A stretch of DNA of 64,000 bases from Bacteroidaceae bacterium (GCA_017633615.1 JAGBPB010000019.1:1-64000), one strand, 5' to 3'. Positions 1 to 8,540 are shown, counted from the stretch's first letter. The notes: generated by a model from the letters alone, not told the origin. Program-made: numbers and translations.

Positions 1-183
1 CCCCAAACTTTCCACGGCCTTGGAAACATCGAATTCATGTTTTACAAATTCCAGTGTGTTGATCTGTTTCCTGTCAACTTTCAGAATTACGTCGGGCTGA
101 GCCGGATTTTCATATGTGATTCCGTTGCCGCCTTGGCCTACCTGGGTCCAGGCGCTCAAATCAATGACTCTATACTCACTCAT
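1..183 (-). CDS. APH-like kinase family (TIGR02172-like), N-terminal part, cut by window edge
   Basis: The ATG is at 183-181 and the frame stays open to base 1, giving the first 61 residues. It starts MSEYRVIDLSAWTQVGQGGN, with a glycine-rich loop (GQGGNG, about residues 17-22) and a likely ATP-binding lysine in ILKVD. The arrangement of an 'IDLS-aromatic' start, then GxGG, then an 'LK' strand matches the complete kinases at 24513 and 29865 in this window. I therefore place it in the same aminoglycoside-phosphotransferase-like family (TIGR02172, related to PF01636). The catalytic HGD motif would lie outside the window. A TATTTTTG element (228-235, minus strand) lies about 45 bp upstream. The gene follows the phosphatase at 296-1138 in the same direction. 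The substrate is unknown. Confidence 0.65.
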   Translation of the reverse strand, partial: MSEYRVIDLSAWTQVGQGGNGITYENPAQPDVILKVDRKQINTLEFVKHEFDVSKAVESLG

Positions 184-227
184 AAGTTTTTAAAGTCCTT
201 TTTACAATGATGAAAATGTAACTACAT

Positions 228-235
228 CAAAAATA
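228..235 (-). promoter_or_regulatory. Bacteroidetes -7 promoter element (TATTTTTG)
   Basis: On the minus strand this is TATTTTTG, a full match to TAnnTTTG, about 45 bp upstream of the partial kinase start at 183. It lies in the 112-bp gap after the phosphatase, so the kinase may have its own promoter. Confidence 0.5.
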
Positions 236-295
236 TATAAACCAGGATACAATCTCTTTTGACACAAGACGCATTTTCCATATTCGTCAGAGCGG

Positions 296-1138
296 TTATT
301 CAAGATAACGTGCTTTCAGAGTAAGGATGTCCTGGTCAGTGAGGCCTATGGGGCCTTTCAGGTAGGTCTCCATTGAACCGTATTCCCGGTCAATGCTGTC
401 AAGAGCCTTAATAAAATTGTCTGTGTTGGCTCCAAGAAATGATTTGACGGTTGAAATCTCTATTTCCTTGCCTCCCATAAGGCGTACATTGCGGCAGCAT
501 CGGCGGACATCTTTTTCATAAACGCGGTTGGTGGCATCAAAATCGGCCACGATGGTCTCCCTGCTTGCTCCCAGTGCGGCCAGAATCAGGGCCGATGCAA
601 TACCGGTGCGGTCCTTTCCCTGCGTGCAGTGATACAGAATGGCACCTTTCTCGGTTTCCAGAATCAGACGGAAAAACTGTGCAAACTGTTTCTGGCAATC
701 CGGGTCAAAGAAAAGGTTGGGGTACATTTCGCGTGCAATCCTTTGGGCTATGGCATTGAACGCGGCCATTATCATGAATTTCTTTATATCAAACTGCTTG
801 TGCCCGGTAAACAACCGTTTCTCATCTTCGGTTGCCTGTTTTACCAGATTGCCGCTTGCATCGATCTCATGGCAGATATATTCGGCTCCCGGAACCATAC
901 GATCATCCTTGCCTTTTTTCTCCTCATCTTTCCTGAGATCAATGACTTTGGCTACGGGGAGTGAGGAGAGGTATTCCAGATCGGCATCGGTGGCATCGGC
1001 CAGATGTGCGGAGCGAATGAGCATGCCGTCACGCAGACGGCGGCCGTCCTGCATTATATAACCGCCCAGGTCCCTGGCGTTGATAATGCCGTTGACCGGG
1101 ATGAACTGCTGTTTTAATTCAGATGATGTAATACGCAT
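296..1138 (-). CDS. Tyrosine-protein phosphatase family (PF13350-like), complete
   Basis: The protein is 280 aa, with the N-terminal NARDLGGY signature (residues 20-27) and the P-loop HCTQGKDRTG. The nucleophile is Cys171 and the phosphate-binding Arg is Arg177, so the CX5R motif is intact. This layout matches the bacterial tyrosine/lipid phosphatase family Y_phosphatase3 (MptpB/LipA type), which hydrolyses phosphotyrosine or phosphoinositide. There is no signal peptide, so it should act in the cytoplasm. It starts 30 bp after a kinase stub (1169-1240) and is followed by another kinase of that family. A second copy at 29358 lacks residues 34-177 but otherwise aligns end to end. Pairing with kinases suggests it reverses a phosphorylation made by its neighbour; that is inference. 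Confidence 0.85.
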   Translation of the reverse strand: MRITSSELKQQFIPVNGIINARDLGGYIMQDGRRLRDGMLIRSAHLADATDADLEYLSSLPVAKVIDLRKDEEKKGKDDRMVPGAEYICHEIDASGNLVKQATEDEKRLFTGHKQFDIKKFMIMAAFNAIAQRIAREMYPNLFFDPDCQKQFAQFFRLILETEKGAILYHCTQGKDRTGIASALILAALGASRETIVADFDATNRVYEKDVRRCCRNVRLMGGKEIEISTVKSFLGANTDNFIKALDSIDREYGSMETYLKGPIGLTDQDILTLKARYLE

Positions 1139-1168
1139 GTTTACAGGTAGAATTCTTTGATTTGACGC

Positions 1169-1240
1169 TTAGGTGGTTCCGTTTCCGCCTTCTCCCACCA
1201 TAGTCCATTTGCTAAGGTCAATGTCTTTATATGTGCTCAT
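1169..1240 (-). pseudogene. Stub of an APH-like kinase gene (first 23 codons)
   Basis: An ATG at 1240 opens a 23-codon frame, MSTYKDIDLSKWTMVGEGGN plus GTT, then TAA. It is nearly identical in pattern to the start of the partial kinase at 183 (MSEYRVIDLSAWTQVGQGGN), including the glycine-rich loop. The rest of the kinase is missing. In another frame the next bases read RQIKEFYL followed by a stop, which may be the old C-terminus joined by a deletion, but I cannot prove that. The stub keeps the promoter and start codon, so the phosphatase at 296-1138 is now the first full gene of the transcript. Confidence 0.6.
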
Positions 1241-1267
1241 GACAGGTCAGCAATAGTTTCCGATAGA

Positions 1268-1275
1268 CAAATATA
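1268..1275 (-). promoter_or_regulatory. -7 promoter element (TATATTTG) for kinase stub/phosphatase
   Basis: The minus-strand TATATTTG matches TAnnTTTG, 28 bp upstream of the stub ATG at 1240. It is the best candidate promoter for the phosphatase transcript. Confidence 0.5.
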
Positions 1276-1331
1276 CGTTTAAATTTGTATTTTTGTACCC
1301 GAATATCGGCTTTATGCTGGCCGGCTGGTTA

Positions 1332-1676
1332 TCAGAGATTTATTATAGGCCATCCGTCATTGTCCCATATTATCTGACAGATTATATCGGGAGCCCAGGT
1401 ATGTCCGTTGTAACCGGGTACGGCCTTGACTGCCCATTCGGGTATGGGGTTGAGAACCTGTCTTTCGGGGCGCCAGTTTTTCATGTCGTCACTTGACATT
1501 ACGCTGATACCCATACCTGTTGAGAACATATAATAGCGGCCGTCGCAGAATGCAACGACGGGGTCATGGACTGGAGTATAATCGGGAGTAATAGCCGGCC
1601 TTCCGGCTGCCTGACCGTAGGCTGCCATACTGAATATGGCAGCCATAACGGTAAGCAGTATAGAAGTCTTTTTCAT
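1332..1676 (-). pseudogene. GH43 arabinanase with large internal deletion
   Basis: The 114-aa frame has a signal peptide (about residues 1-23), then the first blade of a GH43 propeller. It contains VHDPVVAF with the catalytic-base Asp of an HDP motif, then the SSDDMKNW and HTWAPDI motifs typical of endo-1,5-alpha-L-arabinanases. Right after WAPDI the sequence jumps to IIWDNDGWPI, which resembles the C-terminal end of this family (WDxDGWP). Normal members are about 320-350 aa, so roughly 200 residues are missing in frame, including the acid Glu. The junction sits on an imperfect inverted repeat (about 1367-1388). The product cannot be an active glycosidase. It lies next to GH51 arabinofuranosidases, so it was probably part of an arabinan-use cluster. 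Confidence 0.7.
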
Positions 1677-1705
1677 GATTGTCGGAATGAAATTGCTAAC
1701 CTGAA

Positions 1706-3679
1706 TTATTCTATTGTCAAAACAAATACACTGAAACTGAGCGGATTGATAGCGGCCTGAATGCTCTGTCCCTTTCCGTCAAAACCGTTCTCAACGGGAA
1801 CGATGTTTACCGGAGCCTCAATTGAGTTGTCCTCATAGAGTTTGTCGCTTGACAGGTCAACACGCTTTGAAGCCACCATAACGGCCTTTTTCTTGAGTCC
1901 GTTGAAATTGAATGTCAGCTGCTGCTCCTTATCGGAAGTGTTTGCAACCTTTATATAAATCTGATTACCCTCACGTACAGCGCTGGCAAACAGGCCGTTC
2001 TGACCGTCCTGTCCGGCTACTGGCTTTCCGTTCATGGTGAGACCTACCACATTCTGGCCCTTGTACTGGCTGTAGAGTTGCTGTACATACCAGCTTACTG
2101 TACGGAATGAGTGCAGGTTGTCATACCAGATAAGGTCCGGACGCCACTGCCAGCCCTCTACGTGGGCAAACAGAGGTGCATATGTAGCCATATGAACTAT
2201 ATCGGCATTGCGCTCCAGGTCTGTCATGAATGCCGCCTCAAGCAGTGATGCATAATAATGGTTCCACTTCTTGCCGGTGGCATGGCAGGCGTACTCTCCT
2301 GCGAATACCTTGGGCCCTTTACGGTCATAGTTGTCATAGCGTGTGCCCTGACTCAGGAACCACTCGTAGGGGCGGTAGAAATGCTCGTCTACCAGGTCGG
2401 CTCCCAGACGTTTCATCTCGGGCCACAGGTAGTCAAACTGGTCACCCTCAGAGTTGGGGCCCGATGAACCTACAATCTTTATGTTGGGATAAGCCTTGCG
2501 GATAGCCTTGATGAACGGCTCCAGACGCTCGGGATAGAGGGCGTCCCACTGCTCGTTTCCTATACCTATACATTTAAGGTTGAATGGTTCGGGGTGTCCC
2601 ATATCGGCGCGAACCTTTCCCCACTTGGAATCGGCGGGACCGTTGGCAAACTCTATAAGGTCAAGTGCATCCTGGATGTAGGGGTCAAGCTGGTCAACCG
2701 GAACATGGGCGTTGATATCGTCGTTCTGGAACTGGCATGCCAGACCGCAGGATAGGATGGGCAGAGGCTCGGCACCTATATCCTCGCTCAGTTGGAAGAA
2801 TTCAAAAAATCCCAGTCCGTAACTCTGGAAATAGTCTGGATAGAAACGGTGAGGGAACGTGTACTCCCAACGGTTCTCGTTGAGCGGGCGGTTCTCAACC
2901 GGACCAACGGTATTCTTCCAGTTGTAACGGGTCTCCAGATCGGTTCCCTCAACTATGCAACCGCCGGGGAAACGGAATATGCCGGGATGAAGGTCGGCAA
3001 GTGCCTGTGCCAGATCCTTACGCAGTCCTCCTTCGCGGCCTTTCCAGGTATCGGCGGGGAAAAGTGATATATGCTCAAGGTCTACGCTGGCTCCGCCACG
3101 GGTCTCCATAAATATTCGGAGTGTGGCTTTTTCAAGTGTCTCGGTGGGACGGAGAGTAACCTTGTACTGTTTCCATTCCTTCCCGTTTATGGTCAGCTTC
3201 TGTTGGCATACAAAATGGTTCTCACCCATAGAGGCGGTGTTGACCAGTTCAACTCTCAGTACGACCGGGTTCTCAGACCTGGCCCATACCGAGAAGTTGT
3301 ACTGTTCACCTCTTACAATACCAATACCAAAGAAACCTTCATTATCAAGACCGGTATGCTTGTGAGCATGACCGGGATCTGTGAGGCGTACATAATGCGG
3401 GTTGCGCTCAAACGGACCGTCATCCAAAACCTGTACGTTTCCGAATATCTTCCATCCCTGGAGAGCGTTTGGAAACTCGAATGAGCGGTTCTTTACCAAC
3501 TCAGCGTAGAGTCCGCCGTCGGCAGCATAGTTTATGTCCTCAAAAAAGATACCATACATGGTGCTCTGGATGGGGGCGCCGGCCTTCTTCATATTTATGA
3601 CAAAAGTATTGTCGGCTGCAACTGCCGATAAGGCTGTCAAGAATGCAAATGCTGCACTGAATAAGCGGAGTTGTTTCAT
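1706..3679 (-). CDS. Secreted GH51 alpha-L-arabinofuranosidase
   Basis: The protein is 657 aa with a signal peptide ending near VAA-DN (residue 22). It has an N-terminal strand of the barrel, an inserted carbohydrate-binding-like beta-sandwich (about 75-210), a catalytic TIM barrel (about 215-540) and a C-terminal beta domain. Glu376 in IGIGNEQWD is the likely acid/base (the GH51 'GNE' motif) and Glu462 in FAGEYA the likely nucleophile. It removes terminal arabinofuranose from arabinan or arabinoxylan side chains, probably in the periplasm. It is divergent from a paralogue at 3771, and a gutted GH43 arabinanase lies downstream. Confidence 0.9.
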   Translation of the reverse strand: MKQLRLFSAAFAFLTALSAVAADNTFVINMKKAGAPIQSTMYGIFFEDINYAADGGLYAELVKNRSFEFPNALQGWKIFGNVQVLDDGPFERNPHYVRLTDPGHAHKHTGLDNEGFFGIGIVRGEQYNFSVWARSENPVVLRVELVNTASMGENHFVCQQKLTINGKEWKQYKVTLRPTETLEKATLRIFMETRGGASVDLEHISLFPADTWKGREGGLRKDLAQALADLHPGIFRFPGGCIVEGTDLETRYNWKNTVGPVENRPLNENRWEYTFPHRFYPDYFQSYGLGFFEFFQLSEDIGAEPLPILSCGLACQFQNDDINAHVPVDQLDPYIQDALDLIEFANGPADSKWGKVRADMGHPEPFNLKCIGIGNEQWDALYPERLEPFIKAIRKAYPNIKIVGSSGPNSEGDQFDYLWPEMKRLGADLVDEHFYRPYEWFLSQGTRYDNYDRKGPKVFAGEYACHATGKKWNHYYASLLEAAFMTDLERNADIVHMATYAPLFAHVEGWQWRPDLIWYDNLHSFRTVSWYVQQLYSQYKGQNVVGLTMNGKPVAGQDGQNGLFASAVREGNQIYIKVANTSDKEQQLTFNFNGLKKKAVMVASKRVDLSSDKLYEDNSIEAPVNIVPVENGFDGKGQSIQAAINPLSFSVFVLTIE

Positions 3680-3719
3680 AAATAGTCAATAGGTTAGCCT
3701 GAACGGCCGTTATTATCGG

Positions 3720-3727
3720 CAAAAATA
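3720..3727 (-). promoter_or_regulatory. -7 element (TATTTTTG) of the leftward GH51 gene
   Basis: The minus-strand TATTTTTG is about 40 bp upstream of the start at 3679. It lies only 2 bp from the rightward element at 3730-3737, so the two promoters are back to back. Confidence 0.5.
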
Positions 3728-3729
3728 AC

Positions 3730-3737
3730 TATATTCG
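3730..3737 (+). promoter_or_regulatory. -7 element (TATATTCG) of the rightward GH51 gene
   Basis: TATATTCG is a variant of TAnnTTTG that recurs before several genes here (17157, 28388). It is 33 bp upstream of the GH51 start at 3771. Confidence 0.45.
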
Positions 3738-3770
3738 TGCAGAAAAACAGACTAACCTTATAAACTTAAT

Positions 3771-5756
3771 ATGAAAAGAAAACTTATTGCTATGGCGGTG
3801 ATTGCATCGCTGGCCATCGGGGCTACATCAGCCAAACCCGTCAAGGCTCCCGCCGGTGGAAAGAAAATCAGTAACGAACTTATAGGAATCTTCTTTGAGG
3901 ATATCAGCATGTCGGCCGACGGCGGTCTTTGTGCTGAGCTGATTCAGAACGGATCATTTGAGTTCAGTCCGTCCGAGCGTGACGGATGGGGCCCCGGAAC
4001 AGCATGGCGTTCAATCCGCCCGGGTCATTCACTGGGTTACATTGAGCCTAAGCAGCAGGATCCCATACATCCCAACAACCCCAACTATATGCGTCTTAAC
4101 ATAGAGCGTGTGGGCCATTACTATGACTACAACGGCTGGACCGGCGTGGGCATTCAGAATGACGGTTATGACGGCATACTGCTTAAGGGCGGTGATAAGT
4201 ATGACTTCTCGGTATTCCTGCGCAACCCCGACGGCAAAGACAAGGAGGTTCGCGCCGTGCTTCTGGTTCAGGGTCGCGGATTCCGTGCTCAGCCTACTGT
4301 TATAGCCGATACCACCTTCACCGTTTCCGGTAAGGACTGGAAAAAGTATGAGTATACTCTCACTGCAGCACAGGATTGCCCCAACGCATCACTCCAGCTG
4401 CTCTCACTTACCACCGGCGTGATGGATATCGATATGGTATCTCTCTATCCGCAGGATACCTACAAGGGCCACGGCCTGCGCAAGGATTTGGCTCAGGCAC
4501 TGGTTGACCTGAACCCCAAGTTCATGAGGTTCCCCGGCGGTTGCGTAGTACACGGCGGCGGTGACGGATTCTGGGATACCTATCGCTGGAAGACAACCGT
4601 AGGTCCCAAGGAGACCCGTCGCGGCATCAAGAACACCTGGGGCTACCATCAGAGCATGGAGATGGGATTCTTTGAGTACTTCCAGTTCTGCGAGGATGCA
4701 GGCATGGAGCCTCTGCCCATTCTGCCTTGCGGCGTAAGCTGCCAGGGTACCAACGGCGGTTGGAACATGCGTACGCAGGCTCAGGATGCCATTCCCATGG
4801 AGGACATGCAGGAGTGGGCCGATGAGGCTCTGGACCTGATCGAGTGGGCCAACGGTCCCGCTGATTCAAAGTGGGGTAAGGTTCGTGCCGATGCAGGCCA
4901 TCCGGAGCCTTTCAACCTGAAGTATCTGGGTCTTGGAAACGAGGAGAAAATCACTCCCGAGTTTGAGGAGCGTTTCAAGTTTATATATGACCAGGTTCGC
5001 GCCAAGTATCCCGATATCGTGATTGTAGGTACAGCCGGTCCCGGTTCACATCCCGGTAACGGTGACTATGAGGAGGGCTGGAAGTTTGCCACACAGCTTG
5101 AGGTACCCATCCTTGATGAACACTACTATGAGCAGCGCAACTACTTCCTGACCAGCCGTCAGTATGACAACTACCCCCGTGACCGCAAGACCAAGGTTTA
5201 TCTGGGCGAGTATGCTGCCAAGGACAAGAAACTCATCGATGCTCTGGCCGAGGGTCTTTACCTGCTGCATGTGGAGCGTAACGCCGATGTGGTTGTAATG
5301 ACATCATATGCACCGCTGTTTGCCCGCAAGAACACCAACAACTGGAACCCGGACCTGATATACTTTGACAACGAGCGTCCGTTCCTGACCTGCAGCTATT
5401 ACGTACAGCAGATGTTCGGCCAGTCAAGCGGTGACTATTTCTACGGTGACTGCGTCAAGTTTGACCGTGCCGATGACAACCTGCTCGGCCAGTCCGTAGT
5501 GCTTGACACTCAGGCCCGCAAGCTCTACCTCAAGGTCTGCAACGCAGGCGAGAATGCCGCCAAGGCTACAATTGACCTGTCACGTTTTGGCGGATTCAAG
5601 AGTGTGACCAAGACTGTTATCAAGGGCCAGCCTGAAGATGAGAACGGATTTGACGCCCAGCCTATTGCTCCCGTGACCGAGACCGTAAAGCTCAAGAGCA
5701 AGGCTGCACTTGATGTTGATCCGTACTCCATCACTCTTTACAGCATCAGTCTCTGA
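3771..5756 (+). CDS. Secreted GH51 alpha-L-arabinofuranosidase (second copy)
   Basis: The protein is 661 aa with a signal peptide (MKRKLIAMAVIASLAIGATS, then AKP). The domain order is the same as in its divergent neighbour: barrel start, binding-like insert (about 70-225), catalytic barrel and C-terminal beta domain. Glu391 in LGLGNEEK is the predicted acid/base and Glu480 in YLGEYAA the nucleophile. The two paralogues are clearly related but well diverged, notably around the substrate cleft. They may therefore act on different arabinosyl linkages; that is inference. It ends in a strong bidirectional terminator shared with the convergent gene at 5817. Confidence 0.9.
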   Translation: MKRKLIAMAVIASLAIGATSAKPVKAPAGGKKISNELIGIFFEDISMSADGGLCAELIQNGSFEFSPSERDGWGPGTAWRSIRPGHSLGYIEPKQQDPIHPNNPNYMRLNIERVGHYYDYNGWTGVGIQNDGYDGILLKGGDKYDFSVFLRNPDGKDKEVRAVLLVQGRGFRAQPTVIADTTFTVSGKDWKKYEYTLTAAQDCPNASLQLLSLTTGVMDIDMVSLYPQDTYKGHGLRKDLAQALVDLNPKFMRFPGGCVVHGGGDGFWDTYRWKTTVGPKETRRGIKNTWGYHQSMEMGFFEYFQFCEDAGMEPLPILPCGVSCQGTNGGWNMRTQAQDAIPMEDMQEWADEALDLIEWANGPADSKWGKVRADAGHPEPFNLKYLGLGNEEKITPEFEERFKFIYDQVRAKYPDIVIVGTAGPGSHPGNGDYEEGWKFATQLEVPILDEHYYEQRNYFLTSRQYDNYPRDRKTKVYLGEYAAKDKKLIDALAEGLYLLHVERNADVVVMTSYAPLFARKNTNNWNPDLIYFDNERPFLTCSYYVQQMFGQSSGDYFYGDCVKFDRADDNLLGQSVVLDTQARKLYLKVCNAGENAAKATIDLSRFGGFKSVTKTVIKGQPEDENGFDAQPIAPVTETVKLKSKAALDVDPYSITLYSISL

Positions 5757-5775
5757 TAAATAAAAGAGAGAAAAC

Positions 5776-5811
5776 AATGAGGCCGGCTAAAACTTTTTAG
5801 CCGGCCTCATT
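5776..5811. terminator. Bidirectional rho-independent terminator
   Basis: Perfect 17-bp arms (AATGAGGCCGGCTAAAA and its complement) are separated by 2 nt, with A-rich and T-rich flanks. It lies between the convergent genes ending at 5756 and 5817 and can serve both. Confidence 0.85.
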
Positions 5812-5816
5812 TATTG

Positions 5817-7310
5817 TTACAGGTTGACCTTGCACTTTACGGGAGCTGACTCGCGTTGGATGCGGTTGAGGGCGGTGACCACGTAGATGTACTGGGTAGA
5901 ACCGTCGCGGTAGGGTAGGTTAAGGAATGAGCGGCGGGTTATGGCCACAATATTGTGAGGGTCCTCAATGTCTATTGTCTGGCCTTTCTCAAAACGGTAT
6001 ACCACATATTGGATTGCTTTGTCAAGCTCTTTCTTGGCCTTGGGGGCGGTCCAGAACAGTACAGGTCCATCCTTTGTCTCAACAGTCATGAGCTTGCGTA
6101 CCTTACCGGGAGTATTGCCTGGAAGATTGTCACTTACAGGCTGCAGCGCAGGTGTGTTGTAGTACTCATTTGCAAGAATGGTCCTGTAGTCAGACGGGTT
6201 ATCCACTACTGATTTGGCGGGCCACTGGCAACTGCCCTGGAGTCCGTTCAGTATGCGCTGAAGGTTCATCTTGTGACGCAGCTGATGGCTCTCCGGATGG
6301 TTGGGGTCCTTGCCTTTAATGGTACGTTCCACATCCTGGCCTATGTACATAAGGCATCCGCCAGAGTGGTCGGCCCACCACTTGGTTAGAATGGCATAGT
6401 CAGCTGATTTATTGCCGGTATTCCAATATACCTGCGGAATGCAGTAGTCCATCCAGCCTTTATCAATCCAAAGCAGGACATCGGCATAGAGTCCGCTCCA
6501 GTTCTCAAATCCCGATGACTCGCTGCCGTCAGGGTAGGCGGCTGATTTGTTGCGGTATATGCCAAAAGGTGAGATGCCGAACTTGACCCATGGCTTGATA
6601 TCCTTTATGGTGTGATAGAGCTGCTCTATGAAAAGGTTTACATTGTCACGCCTCCAGTCATCCTTGTTCTTGAATCCGCGTGGGTCTTTCTTGAATGATG
6701 AGTCATCGGCAAATTTGCGGTCTCCGTCAGGGTAGGGATAGAAGTAGTCATCAATATGGAATCCGTCTATGTCATAGCGGGTTACTATATCAGCGGCTAC
6801 CTGGCATATAAAGTCACGGTTCTCCTGCAAGGCGGGGTTGAAGAGGGCCAGCTTTCCGTATTTTATGATGCGCTCGGGGTGAGTATTCATCTGATGGTTG
6901 GGGGCGAACTCTGTCGTCTCAGTGGTCTTGGCACGGAACGGGTTTATCCATGCGTGCAGTTCCATCTGGCGGTTGTGGCACTCATCAGTCATAAACTGCA
7001 GGGGGTCCCAGTCCTCATCGGGTCCTTCTCCCTGGAATCCGGTCAGATAAGCGCTCCAGGGTTCCAGTTCAGACTTATAAAGTGCATCGCCCTCAACGCG
7101 TACCTGAAAGAGTATGGCGTTGATGCCACAGGCGGCCAGTGAATCAAGCTGACGTGTTAGCTCAGCCTTGAGTTCAGCAGTGGGGATACCCTCAAACTGA
7201 TGGTTTACAGCCTGTATCCATGCTCCGCGGAACTCACGCTTGGGGTTGGCGGCAAAACATGTCACCACCGTAAGCATGGCCAGAAGTAGGGTTGCCAGGC
7301 GTTTTCTCAT
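5817..7310 (-). CDS. GHL10-family secreted glycoside hydrolase-like protein (YngK/DUF187 type)
   Basis: The protein is 497 aa with a signal peptide (cleavage near CFA-AN). The GHL10 hallmark follows: FRGAWIQAV, then NAILFQVRVEGDALYKS, HAWINPFRAK and GFHIDDYFYPYP, a TIM-barrel family related to GH10/GH13-like hydrolases (PF02638). A short Fn3-like domain (about 405-497) closes the protein. The family is linked to cell-wall or polysaccharide breakdown, but the substrate is not fixed. Its ATG overlaps the stop of the upstream aminotransferase by 4 bp, so the two are translationally coupled. Confidence 0.8.
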   Translation of the reverse strand: MRKRLATLLLAMLTVVTCFAANPKREFRGAWIQAVNHQFEGIPTAELKAELTRQLDSLAACGINAILFQVRVEGDALYKSELEPWSAYLTGFQGEGPDEDWDPLQFMTDECHNRQMELHAWINPFRAKTTETTEFAPNHQMNTHPERIIKYGKLALFNPALQENRDFICQVAADIVTRYDIDGFHIDDYFYPYPDGDRKFADDSSFKKDPRGFKNKDDWRRDNVNLFIEQLYHTIKDIKPWVKFGISPFGIYRNKSAAYPDGSESSGFENWSGLYADVLLWIDKGWMDYCIPQVYWNTGNKSADYAILTKWWADHSGGCLMYIGQDVERTIKGKDPNHPESHQLRHKMNLQRILNGLQGSCQWPAKSVVDNPSDYRTILANEYYNTPALQPVSDNLPGNTPGKVRKLMTVETKDGPVLFWTAPKAKKELDKAIQYVVYRFEKGQTIDIEDPHNIVAITRRSFLNLPYRDGSTQYIYVVTALNRIQRESAPVKCKVNL

Positions 7311-8506
7311 TTCTTGGGCAGATTGTTGTACTCTTCAAGAGCGTCAGCTAAGAGTTTGAGGGCCTCCTTAAGGTCTTCAATGTTGAGCACGTATGCCAGG
7401 CGCACCTGGTCACGACCGTATTGCGGGTCTGAGTAGAAACCTGTACCGGGAGCCATCATGATGGTCTTGCCGTCACGGCGGAAATCAGTCAGGCACCACT
7501 TGCAGAACTTCTCGCAGTCATCAATAGGCAGCTTGGCTGTGGTGTAGAATGCGCCCATGGGGATGGGTGAATATACTCCGTGTATCTTGTTCAGTCCGTC
7601 AATAAGGAACTTACGGCGTGTAATGAACTCCTCATAGGTGTTGTTCATATATTCACGCGGAGCCGATATTGAAGCCTCGGCAATAACCTGTCCGATAAGC
7701 GGCGGGCAGAGACGTGCCTGGCAGAACTTCATTACGGCGTTGCGTACCTCCTGGTTCTTGGTGGCTATGGCGCCTATGCGGATTCCGCACTCTGAGTAAC
7801 GCTTGGATACGGAGTCAATCAGGATTACGTGATCCTCAATACCCTCCAGGTGGCAGGCAGAGATATAAGGTGAGCCGGTGTAGATGAACTCGCGGTAAAC
7901 CTCATCGGAGAATAGGTACAGGTCATATTTCTTGACCAGGTCACGCAACTGGAGCATCTCCTTGCGGGTGTAGAGATAACCCGTGGGGTTGTTGGGGTTG
8001 CAGATAAGGATACCCTTGGTGCGCTCGGTGATAAGCTCTTCAAACTTCTCAACGGGGGGCAGTGCAAATCCGTCCTCTATTGATGACACGATGGGTTTGA
8101 TTACAGCGCCGGCTGAAACTGCGAATGCCATATAGTTGGCATAAGCGGGCTCCGGAACGATAATCTCATCGCCCGGGTTAAGGCAGGTCATGAACGCAAA
8201 CAGAACCGCCTCAGATCCTCCGCTTGTTACGATGATGTCATCGGGTTCAAACTTGATCTGATATTGCTCGTAGTAGTCGCACAGTTTCTTGCGCAGGCTC
8301 AGGAATCCCTGAGAGGGGGTGTATTCCAGCACCTTGCGGTCAATCTTCTTGAGTGCGTCCAGACCAATCTGCGGTGACGGCAGGTCTGGCTGACCGATGT
8401 TGAGGTGATAAACCTTGACTCCTTCAGACTCAATTTTCTGTGCAATGCCTGACAGTTTGCGGATAGGCGAACTGGGCATTATCTCAGCGCGGTTAGAGAT
8501 TTTCAT
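7307..8506 (-). CDS. PLP-dependent class I/II aminotransferase (AspC/AlaT-like)
   Basis: The protein is 399 aa. Fold-type I motifs are all present: YTPSQGFLSLR near the N-terminus, CNPNNPTG (169-176), DEVY with Asp201 pairing to the PLP nitrogen, and the Schiff-base lysine Lys235 in SVSKRYSECGIRIG. It transfers an amino group between an amino acid (aspartate, alanine or similar) and 2-oxoglutarate; specificity cannot be read reliably. It heads a two-gene transcript with the GHL10 gene (4-bp overlap), an odd functional pairing. A TATCTTCG element at 8541-8548 lies about 35 bp upstream. Confidence 0.88.
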   Translation of the reverse strand: MKISNRAEIMPSSPIRKLSGIAQKIESEGVKVYHLNIGQPDLPSPQIGLDALKKIDRKVLEYTPSQGFLSLRKKLCDYYEQYQIKFEPDDIIVTSGGSEAVLFAFMTCLNPGDEIIVPEPAYANYMAFAVSAGAVIKPIVSSIEDGFALPPVEKFEELITERTKGILICNPNNPTGYLYTRKEMLQLRDLVKKYDLYLFSDEVYREFIYTGSPYISACHLEGIEDHVILIDSVSKRYSECGIRIGAIATKNQEVRNAVMKFCQARLCPPLIGQVIAEASISAPREYMNNTYEEFITRRKFLIDGLNKIHGVYSPIPMGAFYTTAKLPIDDCEKFCKWCLTDFRRDGKTIMMAPGTGFYSDPQYGRDQVRLAYVLNIEDLKEALKLLADALEEYNNLPKK

Positions 8507-8540
8507 TTCTTTGATTTAGTTCTGTTTGCTATTTAAGGTG

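Noticed and set aside
1288..1295. Rightward -7 box (TATTTTTG)
   Set aside because: It perfectly matches the motif, but no rightward gene follows; the downstream DNA is the end of the leftward GH43 remnant.
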